Shown: positions 24,590 through 33,921, counted from the first letter of the stretch. The stretch is DNA of 64,000 nt from Acetitomaculum ruminis DSM 5522 (GCF_900112085.1 NZ_FOJY01000006.1:62001-126000), one strand, 5' to 3'. The notes: a model not told the origin generated them from the letters alone. Numbers and translations: made by a program.

Positions 24590-24844
24590 ATGATTAAGAA
24601 ATCGATTGACGTTAATATTACTGCAGATAGCCAGGACAGACCGGCAGCTGTTTTAGTTCAGATAGCAAGCCAGTACGACAGTAAAATTTATATCGAATTA
24701 GACAACAAGAAAGTTAATGCGAAAAGCATCATGGGGATGATGACTATTTTCTTTAATAAGGGTGAAAGATTAGTAGTATCAGCAGATGGTGATGACGAAG
24801 AAAGAGCATTTAACGACATAGAAAAGTTTCTTACAAAGGCTTAA
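24590..24844 (+). CDS. crh: Crh-like HPr paralogue (Gln15, Ser46)
   Basis: The 84-residue protein has the HPr fold, but the phospho-accepting His15 of HPr is Gln15 (ADSQDRPAAVLV), exactly as in B. subtilis Crh, while the regulatory Ser46 region is kept (VNAKSIMGMM). Such a protein cannot carry phosphate in the sugar PTS but can be phosphorylated at Ser46 by HPr kinase and act as a co-repressor with CcpA. Its place after rapZ and whiA matches the Bacillus yvcJ-yvcK-whiA-crh order. I chose ATG 24590 (AAGGAGG upstream). Clostridia with a protein of this type in this position have not always been shown to use it like Bacillus. Confidence 0.85.
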   Translation: MIKKSIDVNITADSQDRPAAVLVQIASQYDSKIYIELDNKKVNAKSIMGMMTIFFNKGERLVVSADGDDEERAFNDIEKFLTKA

Positions 24845-24914
24845 GAGATATATTTAAAATTACGGTTGTTTGCTGTAGTTTATTTAATGTCCGTTATAAA
24901 AAGAGGCGAAAGTT

Positions 24915-25805
24915 ATGAAAAAATTACTGCTTATTTATAATCCCCATGCCGGTAAGGCTCTTATTAAAAATAAGCTTTCAGAAATAGTTGAATTTATTAC
25001 AAAATCAGGATTTGAAATTACTATTTATTCAACTTTATACTCGGGACATGCGAAGGAAATTGTAAAAGCAAGAGCAGGAGAATTTGATATAGTCGTTTGT
25101 AGCGGCGGTGACGGAACATTAGATGAGGTTGTTACCGGCATTATGGAAAAAGAATTAGACACAGTAGTGGGTTATATTCCGGCAGGTAGCACAAATGATT
25201 TTGCAAACAGTCTTAGACTTCCAAAAACAATGGTAAATGCTGCCAAACTTATAGAAAATGGCTCAGTTGTATCCTGCGATGTGGGACAGTTCAATGAAGA
25301 TTCTTTTGTATATATTGCAGCTTTTGGATTGTTTACAGATGTATCTTACCAAACCAGCCAGGAGTTAAAAAATGTATTAGGACATGCAGCATATCTTTTA
25401 GAAGGCGTTAAAAGACTTGCCAATATAATGGCCTATGACCTGAAAGTTTACCACGATGATGAGGTGATAGAAGGTCGTTTCATATATGGAATGATTACAA
25501 ATTCATTATCAGTGGGTGGATTTCAGGGAATGACCGGAAGAAATGTTAAACTGGATGATGGTCTTTTTGAGGTAATGCTTATAAGAGAACCTAAAAATCC
25601 TATTGAACTTCAGAATATTATTACTTCCCTTCTTTTGGCAGAGGAAGCTGATAGTCGATATATTTTATCATTTAAAACTGATAATTTAAGGATAGAGGCT
25701 AAAGATAATATTTCCTGGACATTAGATGGCGAATTTGGTGGAGATTATAAGGATGTGGATATTAAAGTTAGAAAAAGAGCTTTAAAAATCCTTGTAAAAA
25801 AATAA
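24915..25805 (+). CDS. Diacylglycerol kinase-family lipid kinase
   Basis: The 296-residue protein has the family start LLIYNPHAGK, the nucleotide-binding SGGDGTLDEVVTGIM, YIPAGSTNDFANSL, and the C-terminal domain with GLFEVMLI and ISWTLDGEFGG. The group includes DgkB, which recycles diacylglycerol in lipoteichoic acid synthesis, and YegS-type lipid kinases; I cannot choose between them. The ribosome binding site is GAGG. It follows the crh-like gene by 70 bases on the same strand. Confidence 0.9.
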   Translation: MKKLLLIYNPHAGKALIKNKLSEIVEFITKSGFEITIYSTLYSGHAKEIVKARAGEFDIVVCSGGDGTLDEVVTGIMEKELDTVVGYIPAGSTNDFANSLRLPKTMVNAAKLIENGSVVSCDVGQFNEDSFVYIAAFGLFTDVSYQTSQELKNVLGHAAYLLEGVKRLANIMAYDLKVYHDDEVIEGRFIYGMITNSLSVGGFQGMTGRNVKLDDGLFEVMLIREPKNPIELQNIITSLLLAEEADSRYILSFKTDNLRIEAKDNISWTLDGEFGGDYKDVDIKVRKRALKILVKK

Positions 25806-25825
25806 ATTTGTTAAATTGTGTGAAA

Positions 25826-25858
25826 ATACTCCTTTATAAAACTTTTATAAAGGAGTAT
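25826..25858. repeat. Perfect 16-bp palindrome with 1-base centre
   Basis: ATACTCCTTTATAAAA and its exact complement flank one C. There is no T-run after it, so it is not a standard terminator. A second, shorter hairpin (ATTGATTC/GAATCAAT) with a later T-run follows at about 25884-25910. The pair could act together at the end of the lipid-kinase transcript. Confidence 0.7.
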
Positions 25859-25933
25859 AATTATGTTTGGAGATATTACTAGTGATTGATTCTAATAAAA
25901 ATGAATCAATGTGGACTCTAATTTTTTTTGTCT

Positions 25934-25962
25934 GCTTAACGGCAAAAATATGATACTATAAT
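25934..25962 (+). promoter_or_regulatory. Possible fba promoter
   Basis: TATAAT at 25957-25962 is a consensus -10 element; the -35 region at 25934-25939 (GCTTAA) is poor. It is 84 bases upstream of the fba start codon. Confidence 0.45.
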
Positions 25963-26045
25963 TTGATATAAGAAATATGATATATTTGCCGATTAACATT
26001 AAGGAATATTGAGTACACAAATAACTTTGAGCGGAGGTATATTTT

Positions 26046-26912
26046 ATGTTAGTAAATGCAAAAGAGATGATTAATGCGGCTAGAGATGGAAAATATGCTA
26101 TTGGCCATTTTAACATCAACAATCTTGAATGGACAAAATCCATTCTTTTAACAGCACAAGAAACTGCTACACCGGTTATCCTTGGAGTTTCAGAGGGAGC
26201 AGGTAAGTACATGACAGGTTTTAAGACTGTTGCAGACATGACAAAAGCCATGATAGATGGATTGGGGATTACTGTTCCGGTAGCACTTCATTTGGACCAT
26301 GGCAGCTATGATGGATGCTTAAAATGTATCGAAGCCGGTTTTTCTTCGATTATGTTTGATGGTTCCCATTATCCTATTGAAGAAAACATTGAAAAGACAA
26401 AAGACCTTGTTAAGCGTGTAGCTGACAATGGAATGAGTCTTGAAGCAGAAGTTGGGGCTATTGGTGGAGAAGAAGACGGAATTGTAAGTGACGGTGAGTG
26501 TGCTGATCCTGAAGAATGCGCAAAGATTGCAGAGCTTGGTGTAGACTTTTTAGCAGCAGGAATTGGAAATATTCACGGTAAATATCCTGCAAACTGGAAA
26601 GGATTAAGCTTTGATACTCTTGCAGCTATTAAAGAAAAAATAGGTGATATGCCATTGGTTCTTCATGGTGGTACCGGAATACCGGAAGATCAGGTAAAGA
26701 AGGCTATTTCCTTAGGTGTTGCAAAGATTAATGTTAATACAGAGTGCCAGCTTGCCTTCGCAGAAGCTACTCGTAAGTACATTGAAGCCGGCAAAGATCA
26801 GGAAGGAAAGGGATATGACCCTCGTAAGCTTCTTAATCCAGGTGCAGAAGCTATTAAAGAAATTGTTAAAGAAAAAATGGAATTATTCGGAAGTTTAGGA
26901 AAAGCAAAATAA
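26046..26912 (+). CDS. fba: Class II fructose-bisphosphate aldolase
   Basis: The 288-residue cytosolic enzyme cleaves fructose-1,6-bisphosphate in glycolysis. The zinc ligands are visible in LHLDHGSYDGCLKCIE, GNIHGKYP and LHGGTGIP, together with FDGSHYPIEENIEKT and the Glu-rich VGAIGGEEDGI. The length fits the class IIB/tagatose-type group, so a related ketose-bisphosphate is possible. The ribosome binding site is GGAGG. It stands alone with its own promoter-like region. Confidence 0.95.
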   Translation: MLVNAKEMINAARDGKYAIGHFNINNLEWTKSILLTAQETATPVILGVSEGAGKYMTGFKTVADMTKAMIDGLGITVPVALHLDHGSYDGCLKCIEAGFSSIMFDGSHYPIEENIEKTKDLVKRVADNGMSLEAEVGAIGGEEDGIVSDGECADPEECAKIAELGVDFLAAGIGNIHGKYPANWKGLSFDTLAAIKEKIGDMPLVLHGGTGIPEDQVKKAISLGVAKINVNTECQLAFAEATRKYIEAGKDQEGKGYDPRKLLNPGAEAIKEIVKEKMELFGSLGKAK

Positions 26913-27037
26913 TTCCTTTACGGGTATTAAATGCAGGCTAAAAAACATATTAATTTTATGATGTTTGGGAAAATTGTGCAAAAATAATAAAAATGAAGCT
27001 CAATTGCCGCCAAAATGCATAAAATTAAAAATAAGTG

Positions 27038-27066
27038 TTGCATTTAAAAAAAGAATATAGTAATTT
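27038..27066 (+). promoter_or_regulatory. Promoter of a candidate small RNA upstream of glnN
   Basis: TTGCAT (27038-27043) and TAATTT (27061-27066) are 17 bases apart, followed by a structured stretch and a terminator-like hairpin but no open frame. Confidence 0.5.
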
Positions 27067-27072
27067 ATATAT

Positions 27073-27157
27073 GTAAAAACGAGTCGTAAGTCGTTTGAAA
27101 AATTTATAGCAGATTGAACAAGGGTGTTTCATATATTTATATGGGATACCCTTTTGT
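27073..27157 (+). ncRNA. Candidate small RNA of about 85 nt upstream of glnN
   Basis: After a promoter-like element there is a small hairpin (AAACGA/TCGTTT near 27078-27097), an AT-rich linker and a long interrupted hairpin at 27120-27155 (AAGGGT...ACCCTTTT) ending in a T-rich tail. No reading frame fits. The separate glnN promoter starts 110 bases further on, so this would be an independent transcript rather than the glnN leader. The alternative is that the second hairpin only ends fba transcripts. Confidence 0.45.
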
Positions 27158-27266
27158 TTATATGTAGGTTTTTTAAGAAGATGATTATGATGAGCTTTTT
27201 TAACAGACATTAAAAAATACGTAGCGGTTGCTTTTTATATTATTTAAAAGAGCTTAAAATTTAAAG

Positions 27267-27295
27267 TTGACTTAAGCATTTCTACTATATAAACT
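27267..27295 (+). promoter_or_regulatory. glnN promoter
   Basis: TTGACT (27267-27272), 17 bases, TAAACT (27290-27295), with the start of transcription near 27302, about 40 bases before the coding region. Confidence 0.75.
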
Positions 27296-27342
27296 AAAGC
27301 TTATGAATAAAAACTAAAATGGGACGAAAGGAAGATAAAAAA

Positions 27343-29454
27343 ATGGATAATAAAATCGAATTATCAGAAATCTATGGTGAAAATGTCTTTAGTGATCATG
27401 TAATGAAAGAGCGTTTACCAAAAAAGATTTACAAAGAGCTTAGAAAAACAATTGAGGAAGGCAAAGAATTAGACCCTATGGTAGCAGAAGTTGTTGCTCT
27501 TGAGATGAAACAATGGGCTATTGAAAAAGGTGCTACACATTTTTGTCACTGGTTTCAGCCACTTACCGGAACTACAGCTGAAAAACATGATTCCTTTATT
27601 AATCCACAAGGTGTTGGAGAAATGCTTATGGAGTTCTCAGGAAAAGAACTTGTTAAAGGTGAACCGGACGCTTCTTCATTCCCTTCAGGTGGTTTAAGGG
27701 CGACTTTTGAAGCAAGAGGATATACAGCTTGGGATGTTACATCACCGGCCTTTATTAAAGAAGCTTCAACAGGTGCAATACTTTGTATTCCTACTGCATT
27801 TTGTTCATATACCGGAGAGGCTCTTGATAAAAAGACTCCTTTACTTCGTTCCATGGAAGCTTTAAGTGAGCAATCTGTAAGATTATTAAGATTATTTGGA
27901 AATACAACATCTAAAAAAGTAGTTCCGTCAGTAGGTCCTGAGCAGGAATATTTCCTTGTAGACCAGGAGAAAGCTTTAAAGCGTAAAGACCTTATTTTTA
28001 CAGGACGTACATTATTTGGTTCAATGCCTCCTAAAGGACAGGAATTAGACGATCATTATTTTGGAGTTATTCGTGAAAGAATCGGAGCATTTATGAAAGA
28101 TGTTAATGTTGAACTCTGGAAATTAGGTGTTCCTTCAAAGACTCAGCATAATGAGGTAGCCCCTGCCCAGCATGAGGTTGCAGTTGTATATGAAGAGGCA
28201 AATATTGCTGTTGATCACAATCAACTTGTTATGGAAACTTTAAAAAGAGTAGCTACAAGACATGGCTTAAGATGTCTCCTTCATGAGAAACCTTTTGCCG
28301 GTGTAAATGGCTCAGGTAAGCATAACAACTGGTCAATTATGACTGATGACGGAATTAATCTTCTTGATCCAGGCATTACACCGCATGAAAATATTCAGTT
28401 CTTACTTGTATTATCCTGTATATTAAAGGCAGTGGACATTCATGCAGATATCTTAAGAGAATCAGCTTCAGATGTTGGAAACGACTTCAGACTTGGTGCA
28501 AATGAGGCACCACCGGCTATTATTTCTGTATATTTAGGAGAACAGCTTGAAGATGTATTATCACAGCTTATAAGCACAGGTGAGGCTACTCATTCAAAAG
28601 AATGTGGCGTTATGAATACAGGAGTTAAGGCTGTACCTGATTTCCAGAAAGATGCTACAGACAGAAACAGAACTTCACCATTTGCTTTCACAGGAAATAA
28701 ATTTGAATTTAGAATGGTTGGTTCATCAGACTCAGTTGCAAGCCCTAACATCGTATTAAATACAATAGTTGCAGAGGCATTTAAAGAAGCTTGTGATATT
28801 CTTGAAAAAGCTGATAACTTTGATATTGCATTACATGATCTTATTAAGAAATATGTTACAGACCATCAAAGAATCGTATTCAACGGAAACGGTTATTCAG
28901 ATGAATGGGTAGAGGAAGCTGAAAGAAGAGGACTTCCAAATATCAAATCCATGGTAGATGCCATTCCTACCCTTGTTACAGAAAAATCTGTTAAGCTTTT
29001 TGAAGAATTTGGAGTATATTCTAAAGCAGAACTTGAATCAAGAGTAGAAATACAATATGAAGCTTATTCAAAAGCAGTAAATATTGAAGCCCGTGCCATG
29101 ATTGACATAGCAGGAAAACAGATTATACCGGCAGTTATTAAATATGTAACAAATCTTGCATGCTCCATTAGTGCCGTAAAGGCAGCAGGAGTTACTGAGG
29201 TTACAGCTCAGACAGAACTTCTTTCAAAATGCAGTGATTATCTTGCAAAAGCACAGAATGCTTTAAATGCTTTAAAAGAGGTTACAGCTAAGGCAGCAGA
29301 TATGGAAGAGGGCAGAAATCAGGCTGTATATTACAGAGATGATGTAAAGAAAGCCATGGATGAATTAAGACTTCCGATTGATGAACTTGAAATGATTGTG
29401 GATAAAGAGGCATGGCCAATGCCATCTTATGGTGATCTTATTTTTGAAGTATAG
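27343..29454 (+). CDS. glnN: Glutamine synthetase type III
   Basis: The enzyme joins ammonia to glutamate with ATP, the main route of ammonia assimilation. The protein is about 703 residues, the size of GSIII rather than the 450 residues of GSI. It carries GSIII blocks such as [27 protein letters not shown], the metal-binding [21 protein letters not shown], and [11 protein letters not shown] prefer ATG 27343 ([12 protein letters not shown]), with GGAAG upstream; an in-frame ATG lies eight codons before. It has its own promoter and terminator and so is probably monocistronic. Confidence 0.96.
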   Translation: MDNKIELSEIYGENVFSDHVMKERLPKKIYKELRKTIEEGKELDPMVAEVVALEMKQWAIEKGATHFCHWFQPLTGTTAEKHDSFINPQGVGEMLMEFSGKELVKGEPDASSFPSGGLRATFEARGYTAWDVTSPAFIKEASTGAILCIPTAFCSYTGEALDKKTPLLRSMEALSEQSVRLLRLFGNTTSKKVVPSVGPEQEYFLVDQEKALKRKDLIFTGRTLFGSMPPKGQELDDHYFGVIRERIGAFMKDVNVELWKLGVPSKTQHNEVAPAQHEVAVVYEEANIAVDHNQLVMETLKRVATRHGLRCLLHEKPFAGVNGSGKHNNWSIMTDDGINLLDPGITPHENIQFLLVLSCILKAVDIHADILRESASDVGNDFRLGANEAPPAIISVYLGEQLEDVLSQLISTGEATHSKECGVMNTGVKAVPDFQKDATDRNRTSPFAFTGNKFEFRMVGSSDSVASPNIVLNTIVAEAFKEACDILEKADNFDIALHDLIKKYVTDHQRIVFNGNGYSDEWVEEAERRGLPNIKSMVDAIPTLVTEKSVKLFEEFGVYSKAELESRVEIQYEAYSKAVNIEARAMIDIAGKQIIPAVIKYVTNLACSISAVKAAGVTEVTAQTELLSKCSDYLAKAQNALNALKEVTAKAADMEEGRNQAVYYRDDVKKAMDELRLPIDELEMIVDKEAWPMPSYGDLIFEV

Positions 29455-29489
29455 ATTTTAAAATAGACATATCCCACTTTACAATTAGT

Positions 29490-29527
29490 AAACCCTCTTT
29501 ACCGAAAACGGTAAGGAGGGTTATTTT
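29490..29527 (+). terminator. glnN terminator
   Basis: AACCCTC.TTACCG and CGGTAA.GAGGGTT pair around AAAA, followed by a T-run. Confidence 0.9.
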
Positions 29528-29569
29528 TGTAAGTCAGGTTTTTTTTTTAAATATCTAAAAAATTTAATA

Positions 29570-29597
29570 TTGACTTTTGAGGACAATATGATAGAAT
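29570..29597 (+). promoter_or_regulatory. tRNA-Leu promoter
   Basis: TTGACT at 29570-29575, 16 bases, TAGAAT at 29592-29597; 60 bases upstream of the tRNA. Confidence 0.7.
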
Positions 29598-29657
29598 AGT
29601 GGATAGTTCGTTGGCTTTTTGGGATTGCCCGTAAGAGCCTTTGACTGTTTATAACAT

Positions 29658-29737
29658 GCGGATATGGCGGAACTGGCAGACGCGCTAGACTTAGGATCTA
29701 GTGGGCAACCGTGCAGGTTCGATTCCTGTTATCCGCA
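29658..29737 (+). tRNA. tRNA-Leu (anticodon UAG)
   Basis: Acceptor arms GCGGATA and TATCCGC pair fully. The anticodon stem CTAGA/TCTAG encloses loop CTTAGGA with TAG at its centre, the T-loop is GGTTCGATTCC, and a short extra arm (TGGGCAACCGT) marks a class II tRNA. The discriminator is A and CCA is not encoded. Confidence 0.95.
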
Positions 29738-29745
29738 CTATATTT

Positions 29746-29779
29746 AAGGCACTTCGTCAGATTTGATGAAGTGCCTTTT
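29746..29779 (+). terminator. tRNA-Leu terminator
   Basis: AAGGCACTTC and GAAGTGCCTTTT form a 10-bp stem extended by TCA/TGA, with a T-run. Confidence 0.9.
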
Positions 29780-29786
29780 CCTAGTA

Positions 29787-29823
29787 GAAAAAAAGCGTAG
29801 CAGTTTTTAAGAAGCTGCTACGC
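29787..29823 (-). terminator. Terminator of the pbp-trmO transcript
   Basis: GCGTAGCAG/CTGCTACGC, a perfect 9-bp stem at 29795-29823, is followed on the minus strand by seven or more T. Confidence 0.88.
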
Positions 29824-29829
29824 ATATTT

Positions 29830-30237
29830 TTAACAAAGAGTAAAGTTTTTAAGAAGTGGTTTAATATCCAGAACCGGACTGCCATCTAGCATGTCGCAGC
29901 CTGAAAAAGTAATGATATTTTCATTAATATCAAGAACTTTTACAAGGGAAACTCCAATGGGATTTGGACGCCTTGGACAGCGGGTATTAAACAGTCCTGT
30001 TTCTTCTCCATCATCATTTCTTCCCTGTAGCTTTAAGCTGTATCCTTGTGATTGATTAAAACAAAATATAATAGCGTAATAATTACCTTTTTTCATTTTG
30101 TACATACCCTCAAGGTATTCTTCGTTTAAAATAAGCTTTCCTATGGAATTTTCTACTTCAAAACCCTGATGAGGTGCTTTTACATTTTCATTATAGGGAC
30201 TTTTAATATGTCCTATTTCATGCATGATTATGTCCAT
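29830..30237 (-). CDS. trmO: TrmO/TsaA-family tRNA methyltransferase
   Basis: The 135-residue protein has the family motifs IGHIKSPYN near the start, then YYAIIFCFNQSQGY and the highly conserved FNTRCPRRPNPIGVSLVKVL, with GCDMLDGSPVLDIKP at the end. In E. coli TrmO adds a methyl group, using S-adenosylmethionine, to threonylcarbamoyl-adenosine at position 37 of certain tRNAs. Here the protein is a single domain. A second possible start lies four codons in. The gene follows the penicillin-binding protein gene by 13 bases and shares its terminator. Confidence 0.9.
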   Translation of the reverse strand: MDIIMHEIGHIKSPYNENVKAPHQGFEVENSIGKLILNEEYLEGMYKMKKGNYYAIIFCFNQSQGYSLKLQGRNDDGEETGLFNTRCPRRPNPIGVSLVKVLDINENIITFSGCDMLDGSPVLDIKPLLKNFTLC

Positions 30238-30250
30238 TTAATTAATCCTA

Positions 30251-32776
30251 TTAAGCCGGTGGATTATTATTATCTTCACCACTTGGGTTATCGTTGTTTT
30301 CACCGGCTTCTCCTTCCTGATTATTTTGGTCTGTATTATCCGGGTTGGCATTATCAGGATTATCAGACGAAGCATTAGTCTGACCATCCGGGTTATCCTC
30401 CGGATTATCTTCTTCGTTTTCCGGTTCTGTTACAGTATGAGTTGTGCAATAGCTTGAAGGAACACTTCCCTGAGAAAAATATTCCGTAATGGACTCACAT
30501 CCCTTTCCGGCTAAAAGACCTGAACTTTTACATACTGCAGCAGTAACAATTCCCTCCGGACGGTCAAAATCCTTGTTTTCAAGACCAGAGTGGAGTTGTT
30601 GCATAATTTTATTCCATATTACCATGTGATAAGTCTGATTCTTAAGTGTAGTATTATCATCATATCCACCCCATACAGAGCAGGTGTAATATGGAGTATA
30701 GGCGCACAGCCATAAATCCACGCTGTCGGTTGTGGTACCGGTTTTACCGGCAATTGGCATTCCTGCAAATTTTGCAGTAGTACCGGTTCCTTCGTTAATA
30801 ACTGATTCCATTCCCTGGGTAAGAATATAGGCAGTAGTTTCTTTTAAAACCTGTTTTTCTTCAGGAGAATTATCTATTATAACATTTCCATCAGAATCAA
30901 CTATTTTAGTAAAGAAAGAAGGTTTTATGTATTTTCCGTTGTTAGCGATGCAGGCATAGGCAGCTGTAATTTCCAGATTGGTTATACCATTGGTAATACC
31001 ACCTAAAGCCAAAGGCTGACCAATATCGGATACAACTGAACCATCTGCTAAGGTCATGTTATCAACTAAAGTGGTAAATCCAAAATCCAAAAGATAGTCA
31101 TAACCTAGCTGTGGAGTAATGTCAGTAAGAGTTTTAACGGCAATAATGTTCATGGAATCTCTAATTGCAGTTCTTACGGTAACCCTTCCTCTGTAGCCTG
31201 AATACCAGTTTTTAACCGGTCGTCCATTTGAGTAATTAAAAGGCTCATCTTTAATGGAAGTAGCAAGAGTAACAAAACCTTTGTCAATAGCCGGTGCATA
31301 AGTGGATAGTATTTTAAAGGTTGAACCAGGTTGCCTTGTTGTATTTGTGGCACGGTTTAAGGTAAGACTTCCGGATTTTGTACCACGGCCACCTACTATA
31401 GCCTTGACTTCTCCTGTATGCTGATCCATAACCACCACGGAGGTCTGAGGCTGAGGTGTTAAGATATAGTATTCCGTATCATCATCCAGATTTTCGCCAA
31501 TGCCGGTTAAATATGCCTTATATTCGGCAATAGCAGCCATAGCCGCATCCTGATTATTAAATAATAAAGAATAATTTGGATTACTTTGCTGAAAATACGC
31601 TAAAAGGTCCGTCTCAGAATAGGTATTTACAACTTCTTTTTTGGCATTTACAGAGCTTATATTGTAGGTAAGTGAAACTTCACTTCCTGCCGGAAAATTA
31701 GCAGGATCTGCCGCTACATTATCACATATAGCCTGTATGGAAAGATCCTGGGTAGTATAAATAGAAAGTCCGCCCTTATAAATGGCATTGTAAGCCTGGG
31801 ACTCTGAGTACCCCTTTTCAACTTCCAAAGCACTTGCCACCTGATCTATCAGTTCGTCAACAAAATAGGAATATACACGGGAATTACTGCTTTTTTCACT
31901 GGCAGTTTGAGTGATTCTTGTATATATATCATCAGCCATGGCTTCATTGTACTGCTCCTGATTTATATAACCTTGTTTAAGCATGTGATCTAAAATAATA
32001 TCCTTACGCTTTTTATTGTTTTCAGGATAATTTACCGGATTATTGTAGGTTGGATTTTGTGTAATTGCAGCAATAACAGCAGATTCAGAAATAGTAAGGT
32101 CTTCAACATTTTTGTTAAAGTAATATTGAGCTGCTGTTTGAACACCAAGGCAGTTTGAACCAAGATTAATGGTATTAAGATAGTATTCTAGAATTTTATC
32201 TTTACTAATACTTTTTTCCAACTGTAAAGCAAGATATTGCTCCTGAACCTTCCTTGTGATTTTTTGCTTTAAGGTACTTTCACTGGTCCAATCGGAAAAA
32301 ATATTATTTTTAATTAACTGTTGGGTAATGGTGCTGGCTCCCTGGGAAGGATGTCCCGTAGCAAGAATAACAAGGGCAGCGCGAAAAATACCTTTAACAT
32401 CAATTCCGTTATGTTCATAGAAACGCTCGTCTTCTATGGCAACAAAGGCGTGTTGTAAATCCTCCGGTATTTCGCTTATTTTTTTATATTGTCTGTTAGA
32501 ACCTGACGCAACAAGCTTTGTAATCTCTGTTCCATCATTAGAATAAACAGAAGTAGCAAGACCGCTAGGGGAAACATCTTCATCAGAAATTTTAGGAGCA
32601 CTGGCAATAATTTCCGTAAAAGTCTGATATACCAGATATCCTCCACCGCCTATTCCGGCAAAGATTAATAAAATAAATAACCTCAATAAAATAAGTTTGA
32701 CTGTTTTTAGTCTTCTGGTCCGTTTGGAAAAAAGGGTTCTGTTCTTTTTTAAGACCTCACTCTTTGTATATTTCAT
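30251..32776 (-). CDS. Class A penicillin-binding protein (PBP1A type)
   Basis: The 841-residue protein has an N-terminal membrane helix (about 30-52), a GT51 transglycosylase domain with AFVAIEDERFYEHNGID and QGASTITQQLIKN, and a transpeptidase domain with the active serine in PGSTFK, SMN, and KTGTT. It polymerises and cross-links peptidoglycan outside the membrane. The C-terminal tail (about 60 residues) is Asn/Asp/Glu/Pro-rich low complexity and probably disordered. Two cysteines in CKSSGLLAGKGC near the end are common in clostridial PBP1A. trmO follows in the same transcript. Confidence 0.95.
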   Translation of the reverse strand: MKYTKSEVLKKNRTLFSKRTRRLKTVKLILLRLFILLIFAGIGGGGYLVYQTFTEIIASAPKISDEDVSPSGLATSVYSNDGTEITKLVASGSNRQYKKISEIPEDLQHAFVAIEDERFYEHNGIDVKGIFRAALVILATGHPSQGASTITQQLIKNNIFSDWTSESTLKQKITRKVQEQYLALQLEKSISKDKILEYYLNTINLGSNCLGVQTAAQYYFNKNVEDLTISESAVIAAITQNPTYNNPVNYPENNKKRKDIILDHMLKQGYINQEQYNEAMADDIYTRITQTASEKSSNSRVYSYFVDELIDQVASALEVEKGYSESQAYNAIYKGGLSIYTTQDLSIQAICDNVAADPANFPAGSEVSLTYNISSVNAKKEVVNTYSETDLLAYFQQSNPNYSLLFNNQDAAMAAIAEYKAYLTGIGENLDDDTEYYILTPQPQTSVVVMDQHTGEVKAIVGGRGTKSGSLTLNRATNTTRQPGSTFKILSTYAPAIDKGFVTLATSIKDEPFNYSNGRPVKNWYSGYRGRVTVRTAIRDSMNIIAVKTLTDITPQLGYDYLLDFGFTTLVDNMTLADGSVVSDIGQPLALGGITNGITNLEITAAYACIANNGKYIKPSFFTKIVDSDGNVIIDNSPEEKQVLKETTAYILTQGMESVINEGTGTTAKFAGMPIAGKTGTTTDSVDLWLCAYTPYYTCSVWGGYDDNTTLKNQTYHMVIWNKIMQQLHSGLENKDFDRPEGIVTAAVCKSSGLLAGKGCESITEYFSQGSVPSSYCTTHTVTEPENEEDNPEDNPDGQTNASSDNPDNANPDNTDQNNQEGEAGENNDNPSGEDNNNPPA

Positions 32777-32940
32777 TGTACTCTCCTTAATAATTATTAT
32801 CTAAATATTATAACAAAAACAGGGCTATAAATAAAGAAACTTAGATGATATAATGACTTAAGAAATTATTGAGATTTACGAAATGTAAAAAAATTCAACC
32901 ATTAATTTATAAAAACAGAAGTAATAACGGAGTAAACCAT

Positions 32941-33588
32941 ATGAATAAGCAAAAAAGCATGCGTCAGGGCGGAGTAGGGGAAATAGTAGAAAAAAAATCC
33001 AGATTTATTGCCAGTACCTGTCCTGTTTATACTGAAGAAGAGGCCATTTCATTTATAAATAAGATAAAAAAGCAATATTATGATGCAAAACACAATTGCT
33101 ATGCCTATGTCATCGGTGATGATGATAATATTCAAAAATCTTCAGATGACGGAGAACCTTCCAGAACGGCAGGTATGCCTATATTGGATATTATTAAAAA
33201 TGAAGGCCTTCATAATGTTGTTATAGTTGTTACAAGATATTTTGGTGGAATTCTCTTAGGTACAGGAGGACTTGTAAGGGCTTATTCCCAGGCTGCAAAA
33301 GAAGGAATTGCCAACAGCCTTGTAATTTCCAGAGAAAAGGGTATGGCCTTTGATGTAAACTGTCCCTATGACCGTATGGGAAAACTGGAATATCTTTTAA
33401 GAAGTTTAGATGCAAATATAATAAACACTGATTATGGGGAATATATTGTTTATAAAGCGGTTATCTCCATAGAAAATTATAAAGAACTGACAGATAAGCT
33501 CTTAGAACTTTTTAATGGAGAAAATCATATCTTGAATATTAATGAAGTCTTTTTTGGCTTTTCGGGAGATGAAATTATTATAGAATAA
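32941..33588 (+). CDS. YigZ/IMPACT-family protein
   Basis: I chose ATG 32941 (MNKQKSMRQGG), with GGAG upstream; it gives 215 residues, normal for the family. The N-terminal domain has EIVEKKSRFIAS, YDAKHNCYAYVIG, SSDDGEPSRTAGMPIL, and VVVTRYFGGILLGTGGLVRAYSQAA, all diagnostic, and the C-terminal domain is the DUF1949 type. Relatives include the ribosome-linked YigZ of E. coli and the eukaryotic translation regulator IMPACT; the molecular role in bacteria is uncertain. It is divergent from the PBP gene. Confidence 0.93.
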   Translation: MNKQKSMRQGGVGEIVEKKSRFIASTCPVYTEEEAISFINKIKKQYYDAKHNCYAYVIGDDDNIQKSSDDGEPSRTAGMPILDIIKNEGLHNVVIVVTRYFGGILLGTGGLVRAYSQAAKEGIANSLVISREKGMAFDVNCPYDRMGKLEYLLRSLDANIINTDYGEYIVYKAVISIENYKELTDKLLELFNGENHILNINEVFFGFSGDEIIIE

Positions 33589-33684
33589 TGATAAACAAAG
33601 ATACTTACAATCCGCTTTTTAACCTGTTTACATGAATGCAAATCTGTTATTTGAAAAATATTTTAAAAAAATAAAAAAAAGTGC

Positions 33685-33713
33685 TTGCATTTTAAAAAAT
33701 AGCGAGGTATAAT
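33685..33713 (+). promoter_or_regulatory. tRNA-Gln promoter
   Basis: TTGCAT at 33685-33690, 17 bases, consensus TATAAT at 33708-33713, 19 bases before the tRNA. Confidence 0.85.
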
Positions 33714-33732
33714 ATCCTTTGTCGACAAGTGA

Positions 33733-33804
33733 TGGCCCATCGCCAAACGGTAAGGCAACGGACTCTGACTCCGTCATTTCAAGGTTCGAATCCTTGTGGG
33801 CCAG
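33733..33804 (+). tRNA. tRNA-Gln (anticodon CUG)
   Basis: Acceptor arms TGGCCCA/TGGGCCA, anticodon stem ACGGA/TCCGT with loop CTCTGAC (anticodon CTG), T-arm CAAGG TTCGAAT CCTTG, discriminator G, 72 bases, no encoded CCA. Confidence 0.93.
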
Positions 33805-33809
33805 CTAGT

Positions 33810-33840
33810 AACCCTGTGGTTTATTACTACAGGGTTTTTT
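33810..33840 (+). terminator. tRNA-Gln terminator
   Basis: AACCCTGT and ACAGGGTT pair, with a run of T after. Confidence 0.85.
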
Positions 33841-33892
33841 GTTATTATAATTTCAAAAGAATTTTTAAAAATTTTACAATACAGCATTAATC

Positions 33893-33921
33893 CTGACACA
33901 TATAAATGGTATAGTTATATT
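33893..33921 (+). promoter_or_regulatory. Promoter of the GH114-like gene
   Basis: CTGACA at 33893-33898 and TATATT at 33916-33921 with a 17-base gap; leader of about 105 bases. Confidence 0.6.

Noticed and set aside
27555-27854. Long minus-strand frame inside glnN, and similar frames opposite ftsE, ftsX, clpB, livG and livK
   Set aside because: They lie wholly inside well-supported genes, lack ribosome binding sites, and follow from the codon pattern of the true gene.
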